From a virus, in IMG/VR virus record IMGVR_UViG_3300007734_000457, positions 1 through 21,227 of that record: a DNA stretch of 21,227 nucleotides. One strand, written 5' to 3'. The translations under genes and the position numbers were made by a program. This document shows, in pieces, positions 5,296-11,367 of this stretch (within the stretch, counting starts at the first letter, position 1; each line of letters opens with the position of its first letter). The notes beneath the pieces are model-generated. The model saw only the letters and a list, made by a program, of their open reading frames with translations. It was not told where the DNA came from and searched no databases.

Positions 5296-5610
5296 TTATA
5301 GATAACTCTCGGCAGGTTTAGCCAATAGTTTTGCCAATTCTGCCAAGCGTTCTTGCGCCTTGATGTTGCGTAGTTCTAGTTCTGTCAAGGGTTTAGGAGT
5401 AGCAGGGCTAGGCTTGGCGTTCTTAATTGTACGCCTTGCCAATTTAACCGCAGGGCTATCCTCGATAGCCACGATTATATTGCCCGCTTTATCACGCACC
5501 ACTAGATTACTAAACCTCTTAGAGCGTGAGCCTTGCCACGCCTTAGTGGTTCGCACCTCTCTTGGTGGTGTGATAATACTACCCATAACCCCATAAGGGT
5601 TATAGGACAC
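5296..5610 (-). CDS. Hypothetical basic protein, 104 aa, GTG start
   Basis: GTG at 5610-5608 (MSYNPYGVMG) with GAGAGG eight bases upstream. The N-terminal half is basic (REVRTTKAWQGSRSKRFSN) with a short strand pair NLVVRDKAGNIIVAIED; the C-terminal half is Pro/Ala/Lys-rich and then a long helix LTELELRNIKAQERLAELAK. It may bind nucleic acid, but no family is recognised. It has an unusually structured leader of about 140 bases and is followed after nine bases by a tRNA-like element, so its message is bounded by structured RNA at both ends. Confidence 0.65.
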   Translation of the reverse strand: MSYNPYGVMGSIITPPREVRTTKAWQGSRSKRFSNLVVRDKAGNIIVAIEDSPAVKLARRTIKNAKPSPATPKPLTELELRNIKAQERLAELAKLLAKPAESYL

Positions 5611-5630
5611 TATCTTACCTCTCTACTAGG

Positions 5631-5732
5631 GGCTTGATTAGATAGTGAGTAGTCCATCAAGTATCCCGCCAGCGCACCCGCCAGCATAACAAGGGGCGTA
5701 TCCCGTTGGACTACTTACTACCTAATCAAACC
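5631..5732 (-). ncRNA. Structured 5' leader with a 26-bp imperfect stem
   Basis: Arms 5631-5656 and 5707-5732 pair over 26 positions with three non-Watson-Crick positions; two of these become G-U pairs in the minus-strand RNA. The 50-base interior contains direct repeats: CTGGCGGG twice and CGGGATAC twice (minus strand), plus a possible inner stem CGCCCC/GGGTGCG with one bulged base. The element lies between a promoter (5756-5784) and the GTG of the 104-residue gene, so it should form the leader of that message. It could be a cis-regulatory RNA (attenuator or riboswitch-like), or a small RNA. No known riboswitch class recognised. Confidence 0.55.
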
Positions 5733-5755
5733 TTCTTTATTTATTTATTAAGCGT

Positions 5756-5784
5756 ATCTTACCACACCTTCTTAGTGGTGTCAA
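5756..5784 (-). promoter_or_regulatory. Promoter of the 104-residue gene (TTGACA-17-TAAGAT)
   Basis: Minus strand consensus -35 TTGACA (5784-5779), 17-base spacer, TAAGAT (5761-5756). Inverted repeats overlap it: GTGTC/GACAC around the -35 (5778-5793) and ACACC/GGTGT within the spacer (5764-5781), either of which could be an operator. Transcription would start near 5749, just before the structured leader. Confidence 0.75.
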
Positions 5785-5800
5785 GTCCGACACGCTGACC

Positions 5801-5815
5801 AGATTATCTTAATCT
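5801..5815 (-). other. Small hairpin between tRNA-like element 2 and a promoter
   Basis: AGATTA and TAATCT form a perfect 6-bp stem around three bases. It directly follows tRNA-like element 2 in the direction of leftward transcription. It lacks a T tract, so a terminator role is only possible, not shown. Confidence 0.35.
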
Positions 5816-5822
5816 AGTCTAG

Positions 5823-5870
5823 TGCCTAGTGGGGAGTTGAACCCCATCTCCCGCCTTATCGGGCTAGGCT
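5823..5870 (-). ncRNA. tRNA-like element 2 (acceptor, D-like and T arms, no anticodon arm)
   Basis: Read on the minus strand: GCCTAG (5869-5864) pairs with CTAGGC (5829-5824), a 6-bp acceptor-like stem; a hairpin CCCG-ATAAGG-CGGG (5863-5850) again has GG in its loop; a three-base linker AGA; and a T arm TGGGG-TTCAACT-CCCCA (5846-5830) directly abutting the acceptor strand. An outer GTC/GAC pairing may extend the helix. Its plan matches element 1 although the stem sequences differ, which is covariation-like support for the fold. It begins seven bases after the stop of the 72-residue gene and lies upstream of the next promoter. No anticodon arm is present. Confidence 0.6.
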
Positions 5871-5876
5871 GACCTT

Positions 5877-6095
5877 CTAAGCCTTGCTTAGTCTGTCCTC
5901 AATCAGAAGGGCGCAAGTGTCGTATGAGTTCGCACCCTCACCATCTGAACCTTCTAACCATACTATTCGACCTCGAACCCTAATCGTAGAACCTTCTCCA
6001 TGAAGGCTCATCAATAAGGCGAAGCCGTAGTCGTCTGGATTACATTTCGCAATCAAGCGACCTTCTGGTGTATAGGCGTCATAAGTGTATTTCAT
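5877..6095 (-). CDS. Hypothetical protein, 72 aa
   Basis: ATG at 6095-6093 with GGTGAT upstream; TAG at 5879-5877. The product (MKYTYDAYTPEGRLIAKCNP...) looks like a small beta-rich domain: an N-terminal hairpin, then STIRVRGRIVWLEGSDGEG and TCALLIEDRLSKA. No family recognised. It is the last leftward gene, nearest the divergent region with the SOS boxes, and has its own promoter, so it may be an early or immediate-response product. Confidence 0.6.
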   Translation of the reverse strand: MKYTYDAYTPEGRLIAKCNPDDYGFALLMSLHGEGSTIRVRGRIVWLEGSDGEGANSYDTCALLIEDRLSKA

Positions 6096-6137
6096 TTTAT
6101 CACCATTTTCTTTATGTAGTTGGGTCTTACAATCCGA

Positions 6138-6165
6138 ACTCTACCACGCTGAAAAACCTTGTCAA
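6138..6165 (-). promoter_or_regulatory. Promoter of the 72-residue gene (TTGACA-16-TAGAGT)
   Basis: Minus strand TTGACA (6165-6160), 16-base spacer, TAGAGT (6143-6138, four of six consensus bases). The 14-bp repeat (6169-6182) lies just upstream, and SOS box 1 is about 38 bp upstream of the -35. The weak -10 suggests it may need an activator. Confidence 0.55.
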
Positions 6166-6168
6166 GTC

Positions 6169-6182
6169 CTTATTGGCGTGTC
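6169..6182 (-). repeat. 14-bp direct repeat upstream of a promoter (copy 2)
   Basis: Exact second copy of CTTATTGGCGTGTC (first at 5226-5239). Here it overlaps a small hairpin, TGGCG-TGT-CGCCA (6174-6186). It lies three bases upstream of a TTGACA box on the minus strand. Confidence 0.65.
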
Positions 6183-6202
6183 GCCATGTTAGATACATCA
6201 CA

Positions 6203-6216
6203 CGAACATCTGTTCG
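6203..6216. promoter_or_regulatory. SOS (LexA) box 1
   Basis: CGAACATCTGTTCG is a perfect palindrome of the form CGAAC-N4-GTTCG, the core of Gram-positive and actinobacterial LexA boxes. The flanks are A and A, so the outer position of the actinobacterial TCGAAC-N4-GTTCGA consensus is met on one side. Centre-to-centre distance to box 2 is 47 bp. Confidence 0.7.
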
Positions 6217-6223
6217 ATTACCC

Positions 6224-6241
6224 CCCCAAATAATCTTGGGG
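6224..6241. other. Inverted repeat between the SOS boxes
   Basis: CCCCAA (6224-6229) and TTGGGG (6236-6241) form a perfect 6-bp inverted repeat around six bases, placed between the two SOS boxes and preceded by three more C. It may be a further protein site or a hairpin. Confidence 0.4.
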
Positions 6242-6248
6242 AGATAGT

Positions 6249-6264
6249 TCGAACATGCGTTCGA
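6249..6264. promoter_or_regulatory. SOS (LexA) box 2
   Basis: TCGAACATGCGTTCGA matches the full actinobacterial consensus TCGAAC-N4-GTTCGA. The DNA around boxes 1 and 2 is a near-exact 18-bp direct repeat differing only at two central bases. A -10-like TATACT follows at 6280-6285 on the + strand, though without a good -35. Binding by host LexA, or by a phage LexA-like repressor, would link phage transcription to DNA damage. Confidence 0.75.
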
Positions 6265-6286
6265 TTATTTAGATTTTAATATACTC

Positions 6287-6317
6287 TCTCAGGTAGTTCT
6301 CAGGTATCTCAGAGGTA
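6287..6317 (+). repeat. Three tandem iteron-like repeats
   Basis: TCTCAGGTA occurs at 6287-6295 and 6298-6306, and TCTCAGAGGTA at 6307-6317, so unit starts are 11 and 9 bp apart, near one helical turn. A run of related GATAA/GTCGA words follows up to about 6370. Tandem sites at helical spacing are typical of initiator or activator binding. Confidence 0.5.
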
Positions 6318-6436
6318 GGAGTAAGAAAATAGTACTAGTCGGTAAGTAGATAAGTCGACAAATCGATAAAATGTTTGACCCAGACTTGTTTAATTTTGGC
6401 AGGTAATATATATATGTGACCCATAAAAATTATATG

Positions 6437-6466
6437 TTAGGTGGCCTAAAGTAAGTATAATATACT
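6437..6466. promoter_or_regulatory. Two adjacent palindromes
   Basis: TTAGG-TGG-CCTAA (6437-6449) is followed after four bases by AGTATA-A-TATACT (6454-6466). The second contains a TATAAT (6456-6461 on the + strand), but no acceptable -35 lies 16-18 bases upstream. They are operator candidates; I cannot name the binding protein. Confidence 0.4.
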
Positions 6467-6510
6467 ACCCTGTAAAAATATATCACCCTAAGTTGTTCGC
6501 TTTTCAGTTT

Positions 6511-6540
6511 TTCACAGGTTATCTATATATGTAATATAAA
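6511..6540 (+). promoter_or_regulatory. Candidate rightward promoter (TTCACA-18-TATAAA)
   Basis: TTCACA (6511-6516) and TATAAA (6535-6540), each five of six consensus bases, with an 18-base spacer. It is the best match I find facing the terminase gene. In this AT-rich tract chance -10 matches are common, so the call is tentative. Confidence 0.4.
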
Positions 6541-6551
6541 TTATTATATAG

Positions 6552-6582
6552 GGAGTTGTCTCCCTTTAATTCCGACAACTCC
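6552..6582 (+). other. 9-bp hairpin in the AT-rich tract
   Basis: GGAGTTGTC (6552-6560) and GACAACTCC (6574-6582) pair perfectly around 13 bases, with a further G-T pair outside, and are flanked on both sides by ATTATATA-type DNA. It could be a leader hairpin of the late message, a bidirectional terminator, or part of an origin. It has A/T-rich flanks but no pure T tract. Confidence 0.5.
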
Positions 6583-6628
6583 TATTATATATATTATATA
6601 TTATTATATATTATAGTGGGGATACTAT

Positions 6629-6641
6629 GCCGTTAAACGGC
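6629..6641. promoter_or_regulatory. 13-bp palindrome before the terminase gene
   Basis: GCCGTT-A-AACGGC is a perfect palindrome 29 bp before the terminase ATG; a half-site-like ACCGTTAG follows at 6643-6650. It is an operator or leader hairpin candidate. Confidence 0.4.
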
Positions 6642-6670
6642 TACCGTTAGATTAGTCTTAGGGGCGTTAA

Positions 6671-8527
6671 ATGGCAAAGCAGAACCTTACTAAGGAGGAG
6701 GCCCAACAGAGGGTACTCATCCAACTTAAACAGGGACAAACCATCAAGATGGCGATGGAATCCGTTGGCCGTTCTGAGGCCGCTTTCCGCCAGTGGACCC
6801 TTACCGAGCCAAGTTTCAAGGCAGAGGCTGACAAGGCCAGGCTAGAAGCCAAGGGTGTTAAAACAGATTTAGCAGAACTTAAAGATATATCCTTTGAGGA
6901 TTTCTCTCAAGAGTTCTTAGATACAAGACTCTTCCCCCACCACCTTGACTGGGTGGATTTGGTTGAGGGTAAAGAGCCTAGGTGGTTACATCCATCTATG
7001 ACCTACGAGGTAGGTGCTAGCAATCGTGTACTTATCAACGTACCACCTGAGCACGCCAAGTCAACTGTAATTACAATTAACTACGTTACCTATCGTCTAG
7101 CGGTAGACCCTAACGTTCGAATCATCATAGTTTCAAAAACCCAGGGTATGGCACGAAAGTTTCTTTCAGCCATCAAGACCCGCCTAAGTCATCCTAACTG
7201 GACTAAACTACAAGTGGCCTTCGGCCCACAGGGTGGATACAAAGCAGACTCCAACACTTGGTCTGCCGATATGATTTACTTAGGTACTGGTAGAGACTCT
7301 GGCGAGAAGGACCCTACTGTACAAGCATTGGGATTCGGGTCACAGATTTACGGTGCAAGAGCCGACCTGATTATCCTTGACGATGTGGTGATGAATGCAA
7401 ACGCCCATGAGTGGGAGAAGCAAATTGAATGGCTTCAAAAAGAAGTCATCACCCGTTTGGGTCGACACGGAAAACTACTTATTGTAGGAACCCGTGTCGC
7501 ACCTATTGACCTTTATAAGATGATGAGAGACCCTGGTCAGTGGACTGGTGGTAAATCTCCATTCACCTACTTTAGCCAACCAGCAGTCTTAGAGTTTGAT
7601 GAGAAACCCGCCAACTGGAAAACCTTGTGGCCAAAGACTGATAGGCCTGAGGGTGAACAAGATGAGGCGGACAAAGATGGATTATATACAAAGTGGGATG
7701 GACCCTCGCTATTTACTAGAAGGTCTGAAGTCGCTCCGTCAGTATGGGCGCTTGTCTACCAACAAGAAGATGTTATGGAAGACTCCATCTTCGCACCTAC
7801 CGCAGTCGCAGGATGCGTCAATGGTATGCGAAAGAGGGGACCACTCAAGGCTGGAGTACCTGGCCATCCAAAACACATTGATGGCTCTTATACCGTTATC
7901 GGCCTCGACCCCGCTATGGCAGGAGCAACAGGAGCAGTAGTAATAACCTACAATCGTTCTGATGGCAAAATCTATGTATTAGATTGCGTCAATATGACCG
8001 ATACAACTCCACAAAGAATTAGAGACCTTATCGAAGAATGGGTTATCAAATACAAACCCCAAGAGATAAGAATTGAAATTAACGCCCACCAGAAGGCTTA
8101 CGCCTTAGATGATGATTTACGCAACTGGTTGGCACAATATGGCTGTACCCTAAACTCTCACTTCACAGGTAAGAACAAATGGGATACTGGCTTTGGTGTA
8201 GCATCTATGGCTACCCTATTCGGGACGATAAGAGATTCTCGTTTCCAGGATAATAACCTAATTGAACTTCCTTCTAATGAAGGCTCTGAGGGCTTGAAGT
8301 CCTTAGTACAGCAATTGATTACCTGGAAACCTGATACCAAAAACCCAACAGACTGTGTTATGGCATTATGGTTTGCCGTTATCAAAGTTCGTGAACTTAT
8401 GCAGAAATCATCATACGCTACTAAGTTTGCTAATAACCGTTGGGCAACTAGAGCACAAAAAGATAAACGGTACGGAATTAACTTAGACGATGCCTTTGCA
8501 GAGCAATGGGCTGAAACATACAGTTAG
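6671..8527 (+). CDS. terL: Terminase large subunit, 618 aa
   Basis: ATP-driven DNA packaging motor with headful or cos nuclease. The ATPase half shows a degenerate Walker A (VPPEHAKST, 124-132), Walker B LIILDD (233-238) and the coupling motif VGTR (272-275). The C-terminal RNase H-like nuclease has GLDPAMAGATGAV with D413, IRIEINAHQ with E469, and NPTDCVMALWFA with D561, the expected acidic triad. The first 60 residues contain a helix-turn-helix-like stretch (QGQTIKMAMESVGRSEAAFR, then QW) that is reminiscent of small-terminase DNA-binding domains; no separate small subunit gene is seen in the window. AGGGG seven bases before the ATG supports the start. It is the first gene of the rightward virion cluster. 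Confidence 0.95.
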   Translation: MAKQNLTKEEAQQRVLIQLKQGQTIKMAMESVGRSEAAFRQWTLTEPSFKAEADKARLEAKGVKTDLAELKDISFEDFSQEFLDTRLFPHHLDWVDLVEGKEPRWLHPSMTYEVGASNRVLINVPPEHAKSTVITINYVTYRLAVDPNVRIIIVSKTQGMARKFLSAIKTRLSHPNWTKLQVAFGPQGGYKADSNTWSADMIYLGTGRDSGEKDPTVQALGFGSQIYGARADLIILDDVVMNANAHEWEKQIEWLQKEVITRLGRHGKLLIVGTRVAPIDLYKMMRDPGQWTGGKSPFTYFSQPAVLEFDEKPANWKTLWPKTDRPEGEQDEADKDGLYTKWDGPSLFTRRSEVAPSVWALVYQQEDVMEDSIFAPTAVAGCVNGMRKRGPLKAGVPGHPKHIDGSYTVIGLDPAMAGATGAVVITYNRSDGKIYVLDCVNMTDTTPQRIRDLIEEWVIKYKPQEIRIEINAHQKAYALDDDLRNWLAQYGCTLNSHFTGKNKWDTGFGVASMATLFGTIRDSRFQDNNLIELPSNEGSEGLKSLVQQLITWKPDTKNPTDCVMALWFAVIKVRELMQKSSYATKFANNRWATRAQKDKRYGINLDDAFAEQWAETYS

Positions 8528-8534
8528 GATATAA

Positions 8535-10322
8535 ATGGCTTTATCAATAGACCAGATTGCATCACGAGTTGAATCACTCAAGTATCGTGCATCAGAGCGT
8601 GATGCCCGTGCAGGTGATGTACTTGCTGTGCGCCAAGGTAAAATCTCAGAAGTCTATCCTGACTTTTTTCCAGAGGGTGTAGATACAAATGTCGTTGCGA
8701 ATTTTATTGACATTGTTGCTAGGGACTTATCGGAGGTTATGGCACCTCTTCCAGCGGTTAACTGTTCATCCGCTAGCCAGGTTAATGACCGTGCTCGTAA
8801 GTTTGCTGATAATCGTACTCGCATTGCTTCTAATTATTTTAATCATTCCGATTTACAAGTTTCTATGTACACGGGGGCGGACCACTATATAACATACGGA
8901 TTCCTGCCATTCGTAATTGAATTGGACCAGGAAGCAAAACTGCCTCGCATCCGCCTGGAAAACCCAAGGATGGCTTATCCTGAATTTGACCGCTATGGAC
9001 GATGCATTGCATTTGCAAAGAGATATACATTAACACTAGGTGAACTAGTAGCACAATTCCCAGAGTACGAAGGTCAACTACTTGGCCCATCTGGATTCAA
9101 GCAAGATGTAAATAACTTGATTGAAATTATCCGCTACTACGATAAAGACCAATCTGTTGTATATATACCATCAAGACAAAATTTAGTTTTATCACAAGCA
9201 CGTAATCCGCTAGGCAAGATGATGGTTATTGTTGCTAAGCGTCCATCTGTAGATGGTGAGATGCGTGGACAGTTTGATGATGTATTAGGTATTCAGTTAC
9301 TTCGTAACCGTTTTGCTATGCTTGCTATGGAGGCTGCAGAGAAATCTGTACAAGCCCCAATCGTACTTCCACAAGATGTACAAGAGTTGCAACTTGGTGG
9401 CGATGCTGTTATCCGTACTTCTAATCCAGCGGGTGTACGTCGTGTAGAACTTACTCTACCACAAGGTGCATTTACTGAACAACAATTATTAAATCAAGAA
9501 CTTAGAGTTGGTGCTCGTTATCCAGAAGGACGTACTGGTAACATCGATGCATCTATTGTTACAGGTCAAGGTGTACAGGCTCTTATGGGAGCCTTTGATA
9601 CACAGGTTAAATCAGCACAGGCAATCTTTGCTACAGCACTTCGTGATGTTATTAGCCTATGCTTTGAAGTTGACCAGATGTTCTTTGACGAAACAAAAAC
9701 AATTCGTGGCGTAGATGCTGGTTCACCTTACGCACTAGAGTACAAGCCAAGTAAAGACATTAAGAATGATTTCTCTGCCGATGTTCGTTACGGTATGCTT
9801 GCTGGTCTTAATCCAGCACAGGGACTTATCTTTATGTTGCAAGCACTTGGTGGTAAATTAATCTCTAAAGATATGGCTATGAGGGAGTTACCATTTAATG
9901 TCAATGTTACGCAAGAGCAAGAGAAGATTGAGATTGAAGATATGCGTAATGCTCTTATTGGTTCACTTCAAGCATACACCCAAGCCATTCCACAAATGGC
10001 CGCTAGTGGACAGAATCCTTCTGACATTGTTAGAAAAATTGCTGAGGTTATTAAATCAAGACAAAAGGGACAAGCAATAGAGGATGCAATTGAAGAGATA
10101 TTTGCGCCTGAAGCGCAACAAGTTCCTCCTGCTGGCGCACCTTCTCAGGTTGAGCAAACGTCCCCTGCTCCCGCTGCTGCTCCAGTAGGAGGTCCTACAC
10201 CAGAGCAGGGTGCAGCAGAACTACCACCACAAGAGCAAGCACCAGATATTCAAAGTCTTTTATCAAGTCTAACATCAGGTGGGGAAGCAAACGCAAGCGT
10301 AAGAACTATTCGACGACGATAA
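8535..10322 (+). CDS. Portal protein, 595 aa
   Basis: Starts seven bases after the terminase stop, with AGGA upstream. The length and the place directly after the large terminase fit a portal protein, the dodecameric ring at the capsid vertex through which DNA is packaged and to which the tail attaches. Consistent segments are YPDFFPEGVDTNVVANFIDI near residue 41, FVIELDQEAKLPRIRLENPR, VARY-type helices in the middle and a long helical stem region (QLLNQELRVGARYPEGRTGN; TGQGVQALMGAFDTQVKSAQ). Residues from about 520 on are Pro/Ala/Gln-rich and probably disordered (QVPPAGAPSQVEQTSPAPAA). There is no single catalytic motif, so identification rests on context and overall pattern. Confidence 0.85.
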   Translation: MALSIDQIASRVESLKYRASERDARAGDVLAVRQGKISEVYPDFFPEGVDTNVVANFIDIVARDLSEVMAPLPAVNCSSASQVNDRARKFADNRTRIASNYFNHSDLQVSMYTGADHYITYGFLPFVIELDQEAKLPRIRLENPRMAYPEFDRYGRCIAFAKRYTLTLGELVAQFPEYEGQLLGPSGFKQDVNNLIEIIRYYDKDQSVVYIPSRQNLVLSQARNPLGKMMVIVAKRPSVDGEMRGQFDDVLGIQLLRNRFAMLAMEAAEKSVQAPIVLPQDVQELQLGGDAVIRTSNPAGVRRVELTLPQGAFTEQQLLNQELRVGARYPEGRTGNIDASIVTGQGVQALMGAFDTQVKSAQAIFATALRDVISLCFEVDQMFFDETKTIRGVDAGSPYALEYKPSKDIKNDFSADVRYGMLAGLNPAQGLIFMLQALGGKLISKDMAMRELPFNVNVTQEQEKIEIEDMRNALIGSLQAYTQAIPQMAASGQNPSDIVRKIAEVIKSRQKGQAIEDAIEEIFAPEAQQVPPAGAPSQVEQTSPAPAAAPVGGPTPEQGAAELPPQEQAPDIQSLLSSLTSGGEANASVRTIRRR

Positions 10323-10336
10323 ATAAGTAGGGGACT

Positions 10337-10906
10337 ATGACAGCAATTGTTGGAATACAAGGTAAAGGCTGGGCTGTTCTAGGCGCAGATACTACAACCT
10401 CATATCAAGATAGACCATATGTAGCCAAAGGTTGCGAAAAGATAGTTAAGATTGGTGAGTATCTAATTGCAGTTGCAGGTGATGCAATTGTAGGAGATAT
10501 TCTTAATAACCTATGGCAACCACCAAAGGTAATTAAGACACAAGACCCAGATAGATTTATGATGATTAGAGTATTACCATCTTTAAAGCAAACTATAATT
10601 GATGGTGGATACGACCCAACACCTAAAACAAAGAATGATGATGATTCAGGTTGGGATGCATTAGTTTGTTTTAATGGTAGATTATATCAAGTTAGTGATG
10701 ACTATGGATATATGCGAGATGACAAAGGTTTATATGCAATAGGTTCTGGTGGAACCTTAGCACTTGGCGCATTAGCAGCACTAGAGTCTGAAACTAAGAC
10801 ACACGCTAAAGCATCAGGGGCTGCAAAGAAAGCAATTAATATAGCAATTGAATACAACGTATGGTGCGGTGGAACCGCAACTGTTAAAACACAATTTACT
10901 AAGTAG
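10337..10906 (+). CDS. Proteasome beta/HslV-like Ntn hydrolase, candidate prohead protease, 189 aa
   Basis: The protein begins MTAIVGIQGKGWAVLGADTT. Removing Met would leave Thr as residue 1, with Asp at mature position 17 and a Lys at 34 (EKIVKIG), matching the Thr1/Asp17/Lys33 active site of proteasome beta subunits and HslV. YLIAVAGDAIVGD fits the next strand-helix, and YAIGSGGTLALGALAALE (133-150) fits the GSGG segment around Ser129. The Asp166/Ser169 pair is replaced by N174 and C177 in NVWCGGTATV, a departure from the family. It lies between portal and the internal protein genes, where phages usually place the head maturation protease, and I see no other protease in the right arm. It could instead be an ejected protease acting in the host. 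Confidence 0.8.
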   Translation: MTAIVGIQGKGWAVLGADTTTSYQDRPYVAKGCEKIVKIGEYLIAVAGDAIVGDILNNLWQPPKVIKTQDPDRFMMIRVLPSLKQTIIDGGYDPTPKTKNDDDSGWDALVCFNGRLYQVSDDYGYMRDDKGLYAIGSGGTLALGALAALESETKTHAKASGAAKKAINIAIEYNVWCGGTATVKTQFTK

Positions 10907-10914
10907 GAGGAACT

Positions 10915-11367
10915 ATGGCTGAGAATCGTGGCGGAATGCGCCCAACTGCACCACAGAACAATCCTGCTAATATATCAGCAACAGGTGGTGCTGGTCAATC
11001 AGGAACACAACCTGCACGTTATATGTCAGGCTTAGCCTATGGACAAGGTCAAGCACAGATGGCACAACAGACTGCTGCTCCTATGGCTGGTAATCCAGTT
11101 GCTACTGCAAGACCAATGGCTGCTGCTCCTCAAATGCCACAAGTTATTGCACTTGACGCACCAACACAAAGACCAGATAGACCAGTAACAACTGGTATTG
11201 ATGAGGGGCCTGGTGCTGGTTCAGAGGCTTTAACGCTACCAGCAATGGTGCCACAACAACAACCAGATTCAGCCGCTAAATTAGTTCAGGCACTGTATCT
11301 TCAAGACCCAAGTAATGAAGATGTTCGACGTATGTTGGAGTATTTGAGCGCTGAAGGTAGAATCTAG
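10915..11367 (+). CDS. Ala/Gln/Pro-rich virion-associated protein, 150 aa
   Basis: Perfect AGGAGGAACT site before the ATG at 10915; its TAG overlaps the GTG of the next gene (TAGTG). Residues 1-115 are low complexity and probably disordered (QMAQQTAAPMAGNPVATARP). The last 35 residues look helical (AAKLVQALYLQDPSNEDVRR, MLEYLSAEGRI) and may be the binding module. No family recognised. Composition and position suggest an assembly or scaffolding helper, or an extended linker packed inside the head. Confidence 0.6.
   Translation: MAENRGGMRPTAPQNNPANISATGGAGQSGTQPARYMSGLAYGQGQAQMAQQTAAPMAGNPVATARPMAAAPQMPQVIALDAPTQRPDRPVTTGIDEGPGAGSEALTLPAMVPQQQPDSAAKLVQALYLQDPSNEDVRRMLEYLSAEGRI

Larger units (their letters stand above)
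6096..6670. other. Divergent regulatory/origin-like non-coding region
   Basis: I see no convincing gene in these 575 bases between the leftward units and the terminase gene. It holds a leftward promoter, two SOS boxes, iteron-like repeats (6287-6317), inverted repeats at 6224-6241, 6437-6449, 6454-6466, 6552-6582 and 6629-6641, AT-rich tracts at 6403-6475 and 6520-6615, and one DnaA-box-like nonamer (TTTTTCACA, 6508-6516). The mixture of iterons, palindromes and easily melted DNA resembles replication origins or switch regions of temperate phages; which it is cannot be decided from sequence alone. Confidence 0.6.

Noticed and set aside
5360-5596. 78-codon open frame on the + strand opposite the 104-residue gene
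   Set aside because: It lies wholly antisense to a better-supported gene, has no ribosome binding site and a composition typical of a shadow frame. The same applies to other opposite-strand frames such as 3328-3519, 4208-4447, 12246-12500 and 18994-19299.
6120-6150. A minus-strand stretch (GGTAGAG then GGATTGTAAGACC) resembling the D arm and anticodon arm of a tRNA-Tyr
   Set aside because: The D and anticodon stems do not pair properly and no acceptor or T arm follows in register; it also coincides with a promoter.
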